Positions 1 to 6,636 of a stretch of 13,338 bases of DNA are shown one piece after another; the stretch's first letter is position 1, and each line of letters starts with the position of its first letter. The translations under genes were made by a program, and so were the position numbers. This DNA comes from a bacterium. GTDB taxonomy: Bacteria; Gemmatimonadota; Gemmatimonadetes; Gemmatimonadales; Gemmatimonadaceae. The stretch spans positions 1-13,338 of the forward strand of contig JAJZRK010000080.1 in NCBI GenBank assembly GCA_021802745.1, given 5' to 3'. The notes under the pieces are model-generated. The model did not search any database. It saw only the letters and a list, made by a program, of their open reading frames with translations, and had not been told where the DNA came from.

Positions 1-16
1 CCGGGCGCTGTTTCAT

Positions 17-44
17 CTACCGTCTACCGTCCACCGTCTACCGT
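17..44. repeat. Heptamer tandem repeat CYACCGT, four units
   Basis: Four consecutive 7-bp units (CTACCGT, CTACCGT, CCACCGT, CTACCGT) are followed by a partial CT. They lie 20 bp beyond the stop of the minus-strand pterin dehydratase gene. The same unit recurs at 9860-9948 and 10205-10288, where it forms inverted pairs. Only one orientation is visible here, so a matching inverted arm may lie left of the window edge. It could act as a transcript-end hairpin if that arm exists, which is inference. Confidence 0.85.
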
Positions 45-64
45 CTTTCATCGCGCGAACGATT

Positions 65-385
65 CTAAGCTCCCGGACTGAGTCCCTCCGGCTCCCCCGG
101 CCCCACCAGCACATCCATCGCCCGCGCCACCGACAGGTCGAGGGCCGTGATGCCTCCGCTCGAGTGCGTAGAAAGCGACGCGTTCACCTGCCGGAAGCGG
201 ATGTCGAGGTCGGGGTGATGATCGGCCGCCTCGGCGGCGGCGGCGACGCGGTTCACCCAGGCAATGGCGTCGGCGAAGGTGCGAAACTCGTACGTCTTCA
301 CGATTGCATCGCCCCTGCGCGACCAGCCGTCCATGGCGTTGAGTTCGCGCTGGATCTCGATGTCGGAGAGCAGCGGCGCCGGCAT
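65..385 (-). CDS. phhB: 4a-hydroxytetrahydrobiopterin dehydratase (pterin-4a-carbinolamine dehydratase)
   Basis: This 106-residue protein is of normal family size. It dehydrates 4a-hydroxytetrahydrobiopterin to the quinonoid dihydropterin, recycling the pterin cofactor of aromatic amino acid hydroxylases; some bacterial homologues also support pterin or molybdopterin metabolism. The family signature is complete: E52-x3-H56-H57-P58, then F64, H74 and D83 with the expected spacings. The two His of the HHP motif and H74 are the expected active-site residues. The ATG overlaps the TAA of the upstream xdhC-like gene by one base (TAATG), so translation is probably coupled and the two genes co-transcribed. 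The pairing with an XdhC factor fits a pterin or molybdopterin theme better than phenylalanine catabolism, since no hydroxylase gene is in view. The C-terminal tail rich in Gly and Pro is not conserved. Confidence 0.93.
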   Translation of the reverse strand: MPAPLLSDIEIQRELNAMDGWSRRGDAIVKTYEFRTFADAIAWVNRVAAAAEAADHHPDLDIRFRQVNASLSTHSSGGITALDLSVARAMDVLVGPGEPEGLSPGA

Positions 386-1413
386 TACTTGCGCCTCACG
401 GCCACGAGCTGGCCGACCACGCTGATCGCGATCTCCTCCGGCGTGTCGGCGCCCACGTCGAGCCCCACGGGGCAGACGATGCGGTCAATCGCGTCGGCGT
501 CCACGCCCCACCCGCGCAGGGCCTGCGCGGTGAGCGCGGCCTTGCGGCGCGAGCCCAGCATGCCGAGGAAGCGCGGCCGCAGCGGCGCCACCTGCTCGGC
601 GATGATCGCGTCGTGCTGGTGCCCGCGCGTGCAGATGACCACGCAGTCGGTCGGCGCTACTGCCGCCGGCGCCACGTCACTGAAATCGCAGACGAGCACC
701 TGGTCGGCGCGCGGCAGGCGTGCCGCGTTGGCGAAGTCGGCGCGATCGTCCACGATGGTCACGCGCCAGCCGGCGAAAGCGGCCGCTTCGCAGATGCGCG
801 CCCCCACGTGCCCGGCCCCGAAGACGATGAGCCGGGGCGCGCCGACGAGTGCCTCGACTACCACGTCATCGCCGAGTGACGGTTCCTCGCGCGCGCCGTC
901 GAAGGCGCTGGCCGCGTCGTACAGCGAGGCATCCCGCAAGGCCGCGTCGCCGTCGGCGACGAAATCGCCGCGCGCGGTGCGCAGCAGCTTGCGCGGCGCA
1001 CCGCCCGGCCAGGCGCGCGCCGTGGCCAGCACGGCCCGGTCGCCGCGCGCCACCACCCCCGCCGCCTCGGCGTAGAGGGCGGCGAGCGCCGCGTGAGGGA
1101 TCACCGGCTCGATGAAGACGTCGGCGGTGCCACCGCAGGTGAGGCCGTAGTCGCCGGCGAGCTCGGCGTTCAGCGTGTGCGACGTGCACACCGGCGCGCG
1201 GTGCTCGCAGACGCCGAGTGCCTGCTCCATGATGTCGGCTTCGAGGCAGCCGCCGCCGACGGTGCCGAGGCGGGCGCCGTCGGCCGTGACGAGCAGCTTC
1301 GCCGTGGCGCTCATCGGGAGCGACCCGCGCCGGCGCACGACGCTCGCCAACGCGCCCACGCCGCCGCCGTCGGCGAGGCGCGCACATTCACTGAGGATGG
1401 CCGCAAGGCTCAT
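385..1413 (-). CDS. xdhC: XdhC/CoxF family molybdenum-enzyme maturation protein
   Basis: This 342-residue protein belongs to the XdhC/CoxI family. Such proteins bind molybdenum cofactor, promote its sulfuration and deliver it to xanthine dehydrogenase or carbon monoxide dehydrogenase type enzymes in the cytoplasm. The N-terminal XdhC_CoxI domain (about residues 10-105) has the RRGSLP stretch and the glycine-rich TVGGGCLEAD segment with C56. The C-terminal Rossmann domain (about 190-340) starts with FGAGHVG (198-204) and an acidic VDDR strand end (221-224). It continues with TRGHQHD (262-268), LGMLGSRRK (283-291) and the family's closing segment around CPVGLDVGADTPEEIA (314-329). The ATG start has no strong ribosome site; the preceding regulator gene ends 41 bp upstream on the same strand. 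No molybdenum enzyme subunit gene is visible here, so its client is unknown. It could also be called CoxI-like. Confidence 0.9.
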   Translation of the reverse strand: MSLAAILSECARLADGGGVGALASVVRRRGSLPMSATAKLLVTADGARLGTVGGGCLEADIMEQALGVCEHRAPVCTSHTLNAELAGDYGLTCGGTADVFIEPVIPHAALAALYAEAAGVVARGDRAVLATARAWPGGAPRKLLRTARGDFVADGDAALRDASLYDAASAFDGAREEPSLGDDVVVEALVGAPRLIVFGAGHVGARICEAAAFAGWRVTIVDDRADFANAARLPRADQVLVCDFSDVAPAAVAPTDCVVICTRGHQHDAIIAEQVAPLRPRFLGMLGSRRKAALTAQALRGWGVDADAIDRIVCPVGLDVGADTPEEIAISVVGQLVAVRRK

Positions 1414-1454
1414 GCTCGCACGTTATCGCCGCGGCGCGGGGCGCGCCACCGTGC

Positions 1455-1883
1455 TCAGCTGATGAGGTCGGCGACGGTGCGCGTCAGCTGTTCGATGGTG
1501 AACGGCTTGTGCAGGAAGACGCGCCCCGGGGCGGGGAGTTCCTGCTCGAGGCGCCCGTCGGTATAGCCCGACATGTAGACCACGCGCACGGTCGGCTGCA
1601 GTTCGCGGAGCTTGTGGGCGAGTGACGGACCATCCATGCCGGGCATGCGCACGTCGGTGAGCACGATGTCAATCTTCAGCGCGTTCTCGCGCGCGATCTG
1701 CAGCGCTTCCTCGCCGCTCGGCGCCTCGAGCACCGTATAGCCGTGCTTGACCAGAATGCGCTTCGACGCGAAGAGCACGGAGGCGTCGTCGTCCACCACC
1801 AGGACGACGGCCGGCCGGGGCGCAGGGACGCCCGGGCGCCTGGTCGCTTCTGGGAGGGGGTCTTGATTGCTCACAGTCTGCAC
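1455..1883 (-). CDS. Stand-alone REC-domain response regulator
   Basis: A single receiver domain fills residues 25-142 when counted from the GTG at 1883. Acidic residues D31-D33 open the domain. The expected phosphoacceptor is D77 in TDVRMPGMDG, the switch Ser is S105 in YMSGY, and the conserved Lys is K126 in HKPF. There is no output domain, so it acts as a CheY/Spo0F-like phosphorylation relay or binds a partner. The sequence style is close to the receiver modules at the C-terminus of PAS-type hybrid histidine kinases, so it may descend from one. The start is uncertain. The frame stays open to a TTG at 1979, but residues before the receiver are Pro/Arg-rich linker and no clear ribosome site decides between TTG 1979, GTG 1883 (GGGA six bases ahead) and GTG 1874. 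The cognate kinase is not in view. It precedes xdhC by 41 bp and may share its transcript. Confidence 0.85.
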   Translation of the reverse strand: MQTVSNQDPLPEATRRPGVPAPRPAVVLVVDDDASVLFASKRILVKHGYTVLEAPSGEEALQIARENALKIDIVLTDVRMPGMDGPSLAHKLRELQPTVRVVYMSGYTDGRLEQELPAPGRVFLHKPFTIEQLTRTVADLIS

Positions 1884-2006
1884 ACGCAATCCCGTTTCGG
1901 GAGGATGTCCTTCGTGCAGCTCCGGGAGGCGTGCGCGGTCTTGCCGTGCCGGTCGAGCGGATGCCGCACCCAAAACCAAACCGGGGACGCCAATAGGCGA
2001 AGCCTC

Positions 2007-2035
2007 TATGTAACACGAATTCGACGCACTCGCAA
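2007..2035 (-). promoter_or_regulatory. Candidate promoter for the response-regulator/xdhC/phhB genes
   Basis: On the minus strand TTGCGA (2035-2030) and TACATA (2012-2007) are separated by 17 bp. They match the -35 and -10 consensus at 4 of 6 and 3 of 6 bases. The box lies in the short AT-richer part of the divergent intergenic region. Transcription would begin near position 2000, ahead of all candidate starts of the regulator. This is a pattern match only. Confidence 0.3.
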
Positions 2036-2104
2036 CCAGCGGCAGCCAACGAGCCTATCCCCGGTGGCCGGCCGCTTGGACCGAGCGCGTCTTTACCTTT
2101 GGCG

Positions 2105-2134
2105 GCCCCGGCGTTGATTTTCTGGCGCCGGGGC
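2105..2134. other. GC-rich hairpin in the leader of the amidase gene
   Basis: A perfect 9-bp inverted repeat (GCCCCGGCG with CGCCGGGGC) encloses a 12-nt AT-richer loop. It ends 57 bp before the amidase ATG. No T-run follows on the plus strand, so it does not look like a simple terminator. It could fold in the 5' leader of the amidase mRNA or be a protein-binding dyad. Function is unknown. Confidence 0.5.
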
Positions 2135-2191
2135 GCTCGCGGCGTCAATTCGGCGGATTGCATTGCCACCTCAAACAGCAAGGCACACATC

Positions 2192-2950
2192 ATGCGGAAA
2201 GCGTTCTGGCCGGCGCTCGGCGCCCTCGTCCTGTTTGGCGCGTCGTGTCGTTCATTTGGGCGCCCACGGGTGGAGGGGGCGCCCGCGAGGATGGAGCCGG
2301 CAACCCCCGTCATTGTCTGGCAGCCGTCGCACCAGACCGACACCGGGAAGGACTTCAACGAAGCCGAGGTAAGCAATGCCATCGCGGTGGCCGCCATGGC
2401 GACCAAGCCCGCCCTGAACGAACACAAGGTGTGGAGTTACGGCGTGGAGGGGTTGCACCACGCGAACGTCGGCAGCAACACGATGATCGAGCACACCACA
2501 GCGGTCGTGGACGGCAAGCTCTCGGGCTACGCGTACGAGCTGCAGCAGTCCAACAAGCTTTCGCCCACCGTGTTCATCGCGCTCCACAACAATGGCGGCA
2601 CCAACCGGAATGCCATCTGGGGATACGTCCACGATGGGGATTCACTGGAAGTCGAAAACCGGGCGTTGGCGGCGCGCCTGGTGGCGGCGGTCGCCTCGGT
2701 GACGGACCTCGAGAATCGCGGGGTGCTGCTGGACAGTTCAACCGGCCGGAACAACTACCGCTGCGCGGTCACGGGGCGGCTGGGGTTCTATAGCCTGGAT
2801 GAGAACGTGAACAAGGCACCGTACCGGGTGTTGCTCGAGATCGGCGACAACGGCGTGAGCCGGGCGCTGCTGCAGGACCCGGCGAAGCAGCAGGCGATGG
2901 GGGCGGCAATCAAGAAGGCGCTGGTGGCGTGGCTGGGGGAGCGGAAATAG
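2192..2950 (+). CDS. Exported N-acetylmuramoyl-L-alanine amidase-like protein (Amidase_3 fold), probable lipoprotein
   Basis: This is a 252-residue protein from the ATG at 2192, with AAGG about nine bases ahead. The frame is open further upstream, but that part is not signal-like. Residues 1-19 form a signal peptide with a hydrophobic core (ALGALVLFGASC). C19 could be lipidated, although Gly at -3 is not the usual lipobox residue. The mature part keeps the zinc amidase landmarks in order: H47 in QPSHQ, an acidic ligand at E57 or E59, H132 in FIALHNNGG, and the catalytic-type E216 in RVLLEIGDN. Amidase_3 enzymes cut the amide bond between N-acetylmuramic acid and L-Ala in peptidoglycan, so it should act in the periplasm during cell-wall remodelling or recycling. 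The motifs are divergent from AmiC/CwlB, so substrate and activity are inferred. It is transcribed alone, divergent from the response regulator. Confidence 0.72.
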   Translation: MRKAFWPALGALVLFGASCRSFGRPRVEGAPARMEPATPVIVWQPSHQTDTGKDFNEAEVSNAIAVAAMATKPALNEHKVWSYGVEGLHHANVGSNTMIEHTTAVVDGKLSGYAYELQQSNKLSPTVFIALHNNGGTNRNAIWGYVHDGDSLEVENRALAARLVAAVASVTDLENRGVLLDSSTGRNNYRCAVTGRLGFYSLDENVNKAPYRVLLEIGDNGVSRALLQDPAKQQAMGAAIKKALVAWLGERK

Positions 2951-3018
2951 GGTCGATCGGGCGCGACCGGCTCTGTTCGAGATGGGCATACGCGAACCAA
3001 CTTGTCGGCTGGATGGTG

Positions 3019-3047
3019 TTGCGCAAATGGCTTTTAAGCACTAATAT
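3019..3047 (+). promoter_or_regulatory. Candidate promoter of the hipBA operon
   Basis: TTGCGC (3019-3024) and TAATAT (3042-3047) are separated by exactly 17 bp, in an AT-rich island unlike the GC-rich surroundings. The hexamers match consensus at 3 of 6 and 4 of 6 bases. Transcription would start near 3054, about 35 nt before the hipB ATG. Confidence 0.45.
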
Positions 3048-3053
3048 ATACAT

Positions 3054-3072
3054 GTGTAAACGTTGCAAACAC
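3054..3072. promoter_or_regulatory. Candidate HipB operator dyad
   Basis: GTGT and ACAC are separated by 11 bp (3054-3057 and 3069-3072), with the palindromic AACGTT partly inside. The dyad sits over the predicted transcription start just ahead of hipB. HipB-type antitoxins repress their own operon by binding such dyads, so it is a reasonable autoregulatory site. The symmetry is short and imperfect. Confidence 0.35.
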
Positions 3073-3088
3073 TCATACATTAGCTATT

Positions 3089-3421
3089 ATGCGCTCGAAC
3101 GTCCACCTTCGCCTCCCCCCTGCGGTGAGCCGCTCCCTCGCCAAACTGGGGCGCGACTTGTCCGTGGCGCGTCGCAAGCGCCGGATCACGCAGACCATGA
3201 TGGCGGAACGCATTGGAGTCGCCGAGGCGACGTACCTGCGCATCGAACGCGGCGACCCGACCGTCGGCGTTGCCGCCTACGCGATGGCGCTCTTTGTGCT
3301 CGGGTTTGGCACCCCGTTCTCCGATCTGGTGGACGCGGCCCGAGATGACCAGGCACTCGTACTCGACGCCGAGCGCCTTCCCACCCGCGTGCGCGCGCGG
3401 AAGAGTCCCACCGCCCTGTGA
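3089..3421 (+). CDS. hipB: HipB-like XRE-family antitoxin / transcriptional repressor
   Basis: This 110-residue protein has one Cro/C1-type helix-turn-helix at about residues 20-75. The core is TQTMMAERIGVAEATYLRIERGDP (34-57), with Q35 starting helix 2 and the recognition helix around 45-53. The ERGDP-T ending is typical of XRE antitoxins. HipB proteins dimerise, bind operators ahead of their own operon, and neutralise the HipA kinase by forming a complex. The stop overlaps the GTG of the hipA-like gene by four bases (GTGA), which is the classical antitoxin-first arrangement with coupled translation. No strong Shine-Dalgarno is seen before the ATG. The basic tail after residue 90 (Arg-rich) may contact HipA or DNA. 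It could instead be called only an XRE regulator, but the partner makes the assignment firm. Confidence 0.88.
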   Translation: MRSNVHLRLPPAVSRSLAKLGRDLSVARRKRRITQTMMAERIGVAEATYLRIERGDPTVGVAAYAMALFVLGFGTPFSDLVDAARDDQALVLDAERLPTRVRARKSPTAL

Positions 3422-4704
3422 AACGCCGCCTCGGAGTCTACCTCGGCGCGCACGCGCAACTCGTTGGGCACCTGCATTACAATCGCGACGGTGCGCGCGA
3501 GAGCGCGGTCTTCGAGTACGCCGACGCCTGGCGGTCGGCGCCGGGGACGTTTCCCATTGACCCGACGCTCCCCCTCGTGCGCGGTCCCCAGTTCCACAAG
3601 GTCATTCGTGATGGCTCCCTCTTTCACCCGGCCATCGCCGACACCGAGCCTGACGGCTGGGGGATGACCGTGATCCGGCGCGATCACGCCAAGCGCCGCG
3701 CCGCGGCGCGCGCCGCGGGGGAGACGCTGCCACCGCTGGACGGTGCGCTCGATTACCTGCTGTCGGTGGATGATCTGTGTCGCGTCGGTGCGCTGCGCTT
3801 CCAGGACGAAGCGGGCGTCTTCTGTCGTCCGCCCGCGGCGGACGGGCGCCGAACGACGCCGCCGCTCCTCGAACTCCGCGATCTCCTCGCGGCGACCCGC
3901 GCGGTCGAACTCAATACGGAAACCGCCGCGGACCTGGAGTATCTTCGCGGCCGAGGCACCTCGCTCGGCGGACTGCGGCCCAAGTGCAATATCCTCGATG
4001 ACGACGGCGCGTTGGCGATCGCCAAGTTCCCGAGCGTGCACGACCGCCACGCGGTCACGACGGGCGAAGTGCTTGCGTTGCACCTCGCCGCGGCGGCCGG
4101 CATCCATGCCGCCGAGGCGCGCGTGGTGAAGAGCGACGATCAGGCGGTGGCGTTGATTCGCCGATTCGACAGGACTGCCGACGGACGGAGGATCTTCGCC
4201 GTCTCGGCGGCGACGCTGATGGGCGTGGAGCGCGGCGCGAGCGGCGACCACACGTATGCGGAGATGGTGGACACCATCCGCCAATACGGGGCGGCCGCGC
4301 AGGAGGACATCACGGAGCTGTTCCGCCGCATCGCGTTCTCGATCCTGATCACCAACGTCGACGATCATCTGTGGAACCACAGCTTCCTGCACACGGAGGC
4401 GGGCCAGTGGCGCCTGGCCCCCGCGTTCGACGTGAATCCGTTTCCGGAGCGTGCGCGGGAGCTGAAGACGTGGATTACGGAGGAGACGGGGCCGACCGCG
4501 AGCATTGACGCGCTACGTTCCGCAGCGTCGTACTTCGGGGTGAGTGCGAAGCGCGCCGCGGAAATCATTGGTGAAGTTGAGCGCGCGGTCGGGACGTGGC
4601 GGGTGGTGGGGGCGGGGCTTGGACTAACTGGCGCGGAGCTTGAGGGGTTGGCGGAGGCGTTTGAGCATGGGGAGAGGGGGAGGGCGCGGGGGGTGGCAAG
4701 CTAG
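3418..4704 (+). CDS. hipA: HipA-like serine/threonine protein kinase toxin
   Basis: This 428-residue protein is of normal length for HipA (about 440). HipA of Escherichia coli phosphorylates glutamyl-tRNA synthetase, which stalls translation and produces dormant persister cells. The N-terminal HipA_N part (1-120) is followed by a bilobal kinase. GTSLGGLRPK (180-189) is the glycine-rich, autophosphorylated-loop region with S182 as candidate Ser. K203 in AIAKF is the likely ATP-anchoring Lys. NVDDHLWN (313-320) gives catalytic D315 and metal-binding N320, and APAFDVNP (334-341) gives the second metal Asp, D338. All key residues are present, so an active kinase is expected. The target cannot be read from sequence. 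The start is the GTG overlapping the hipB stop. The last 20 residues are Gly/Arg-rich and low in complexity. It ends 8 bp from the stop of the convergent DUF4209 gene. Confidence 0.9.
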   Translation: MKRRLGVYLGAHAQLVGHLHYNRDGARESAVFEYADAWRSAPGTFPIDPTLPLVRGPQFHKVIRDGSLFHPAIADTEPDGWGMTVIRRDHAKRRAAARAAGETLPPLDGALDYLLSVDDLCRVGALRFQDEAGVFCRPPAADGRRTTPPLLELRDLLAATRAVELNTETAADLEYLRGRGTSLGGLRPKCNILDDDGALAIAKFPSVHDRHAVTTGEVLALHLAAAAGIHAAEARVVKSDDQAVALIRRFDRTADGRRIFAVSAATLMGVERGASGDHTYAEMVDTIRQYGAAAQEDITELFRRIAFSILITNVDDHLWNHSFLHTEAGQWRLAPAFDVNPFPERARELKTWITEETGPTASIDALRSAASYFGVSAKRAAEIIGEVERAVGTWRVVGAGLGLTGAELEGLAEAFEHGERGRARGVAS

Positions 4705-4712
4705 GCCTACGG

Positions 4713-6584
4713 TTACGACGAGGCAGTTGCATCACCAACTTCATCTTCGAAACGCAACAGAGACAACATCAGCAGCGTGTGCACCAAACGATCGGCAACG
4801 ACGGGGCCGAAAGCCGTGCTCGGTGCGAGTCCATGGCAGACTCTGTTCCGAACGTTCCATCCCCGCGCATCCGTCAGGAGTACGCGCAGGTACGTAGTTA
4901 CGTCATGACCCAGAGCCTCCTCAAGAGCTGAATCTCGAAGGAGTTCGTCAAGCGTTCGGACGTTAAGTCCACCACCGCGCCGCTGGACGTAAAGAGGCGC
5001 GCCAATCGCAATCGCCACCTGTCGCACGCACTCTTCGATCTGGGGCACAAGGATATGAATGGCCGAGACGTACTCACCTCGCCCCCAAGCCTGCAGACCC
5101 GCATCAATCAAGGCGTGGTGCCCCGGCACGAAGAGCGGACAGGAGGTCATGAAGGCCAAAATCTTGTCGGGTACGCACGCTCCAGACTCACGACCGCGTG
5201 CAAGGGAGTCGTGCAGCCACGGCGATGACAGATGAAGGACCTGCCCGATATGACTGAGTAGGTTGCCCTCCAAGTCAACTGCCAGCGGTCCGATCCGCGC
5301 AACGGTGCGTCCGTCATCGTCCTTGACAATGTGGCTCATGAGAGACGACAGCGGCGCCTTCTCCGCTAACGAGCGCATCTGGGCCTCAAGCTCCGCTCGT
5401 CGCGGAATGAAGTGCACGGCAATGCGCGCCAGTACCGACTCGCTGTTGCCAGCGAGCATTGCCGCGAAGTACGCCTCCACCTTTTCGGTTTCAATCTCCA
5501 CCGGCACGGAAATCGACTTCATCTCCTTCAGGCTCGCCTCGCCTGCAAGTCGGATGGCGCCATCGAGCGACGAAGCGTCAGCTCGCATTCCCTGCGCGAG
5601 GAGTTGGTCGTAGAGCCTCTCGAGTGAGTTCGCTCGCAACATCGCAGATCCCGTAGCCGTCATTCGCTGCACAGCTGCGGCGTAAGTCCGCATCACGCGG
5701 GCAACGTCCTCTCGGCGTCCACGTCGGCGATAGTGCTGGGCAAGCCGCAGCGCCGCATTCTCCACCGCGATTGGGTGGTATCCGTCACCCTCCCGCTGCG
5801 CTACACGAACAAGCCGTGACTCGAGGTCGGATATGAGGCGATCTCGTAGGGTGTCCGACACGGGGATGTTCGCGTTCGGCGGCTCCACCAAAAGGTCAAA
5901 GGAAAACCCCCAGAGGCCGAGCATGTCGTCCTGCGCAATCGCGTCTTCGAGCGCGACGAGCGTGTCGCGCGCAAGGGCAACACGCGATGGATCGCTGACC
6001 TGCAGCGCGATGGTGAGCGCGCGAGACGCCTTGTCGATACACGTCGTATCATGCTCATAGCGTCGCGTCGCAACCGCATCCAGATACGCGTCAATCGCGC
6101 GCCGCGCCATCTCCGCATCCGGCCGCGTGTCCTCGAGACACTTCGGCAGCTCCCACAGCAGGTCACTGTATCGAGCGCGCATCACCGGATGTTGAGACTC
6201 GGTCGCCCGTCGTCTCCACTGTGCGAGAACTTCCGGCCCGATAGCGTCGAGGGGAGGATCGTCAACCGACCCGCCATCCTTCATTCGCCAGGACATCATC
6301 GGACCGAAATAGACGCCCCACACGCTCGCATCTTGTCTGTCATGCGCGTGCACTGAGAACGCGATTTCCTCCGCTAGCAGTTCTGCTGGGATCGCCACAC
6401 CTGCCTCATGAAGCTCCCTGCCATACTCGAGGAAGGGAGCACGAAAAGAATGCTCCTCCGAGGGTTCATGGTTGCTTTCAAGCTGCGCGATAATGTCGCG
6501 AAGGCAGTTCGGATTCGGGGCACTTGTTGACATGGAGGCTGCCAGTTCCCGTGTGTGTAGCGATTGCATCGCGCGGATTGGCAT
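4713..6584 (-). CDS. DUF4209-type protein with C-terminal HEPN-like motif (possible RNase effector)
   Basis: This large, mostly helical 623-residue protein has no signal peptide or membrane span, so it should be cytoplasmic. The N-terminal third has the WGVYFGP block (about 89-95) and the HPVMRARYSDLLWELPK block. I associate both with the N-terminal region of DUF4209 proteins (recalled as DUF7380). The middle looks like helical repeats, such as VENAALRLAQHYRRRGRREDVARVM. The C-terminal region ends in WNVRNRVCHGL, the most conserved DUF4209 block. Its R579-N580-x3-H584 fits the Rx4-6H motif of HEPN ribonucleases. No function is established for the family; an RNA-cleaving effector is inference. 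The first ATG is chosen because TAAGGG stands a few bases ahead of it; an ATG 17 codons downstream is possible. It follows the DUF2971 gene by 52 bp, probably as one operon. GC is lower than in flanking core genes (62% in one 60-base count). Confidence 0.8.
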   Translation of the reverse strand: MPIRAMQSLHTRELAASMSTSAPNPNCLRDIIAQLESNHEPSEEHSFRAPFLEYGRELHEAGVAIPAELLAEEIAFSVHAHDRQDASVWGVYFGPMMSWRMKDGGSVDDPPLDAIGPEVLAQWRRRATESQHPVMRARYSDLLWELPKCLEDTRPDAEMARRAIDAYLDAVATRRYEHDTTCIDKASRALTIALQVSDPSRVALARDTLVALEDAIAQDDMLGLWGFSFDLLVEPPNANIPVSDTLRDRLISDLESRLVRVAQREGDGYHPIAVENAALRLAQHYRRRGRREDVARVMRTYAAAVQRMTATGSAMLRANSLERLYDQLLAQGMRADASSLDGAIRLAGEASLKEMKSISVPVEIETEKVEAYFAAMLAGNSESVLARIAVHFIPRRAELEAQMRSLAEKAPLSSLMSHIVKDDDGRTVARIGPLAVDLEGNLLSHIGQVLHLSSPWLHDSLARGRESGACVPDKILAFMTSCPLFVPGHHALIDAGLQAWGRGEYVSAIHILVPQIEECVRQVAIAIGAPLYVQRRGGGLNVRTLDELLRDSALEEALGHDVTTYLRVLLTDARGWNVRNRVCHGLAPSTAFGPVVADRLVHTLLMLSLLRFEDEVGDATASS

Positions 6585-6636
6585 GCGCCCTTACGTGCTG
6601 TGCACATGCCGCCTGCGGCCGTCGGTATTGATACCT

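Noticed and set aside
164..1075. 303-codon plus-strand open frame opposite xdhC and phhB
   Set aside because: It is antisense to two genes with complete family signatures, and its product is Ser/Arg/Ala-rich without motifs.
1669..2427. 252-codon minus-strand open frame covering the divergent intergenic region and the start of the amidase gene
   Set aside because: It overlaps the response regulator in a different frame and the signal peptide region of the amidase on the other strand; the sequence has no domain-like pattern.
2929..3348. 139-codon plus-strand open frame running into hipB in another frame
   Set aside because: It spans the AT-rich promoter region and then shadows hipB; no domain is recognisable.
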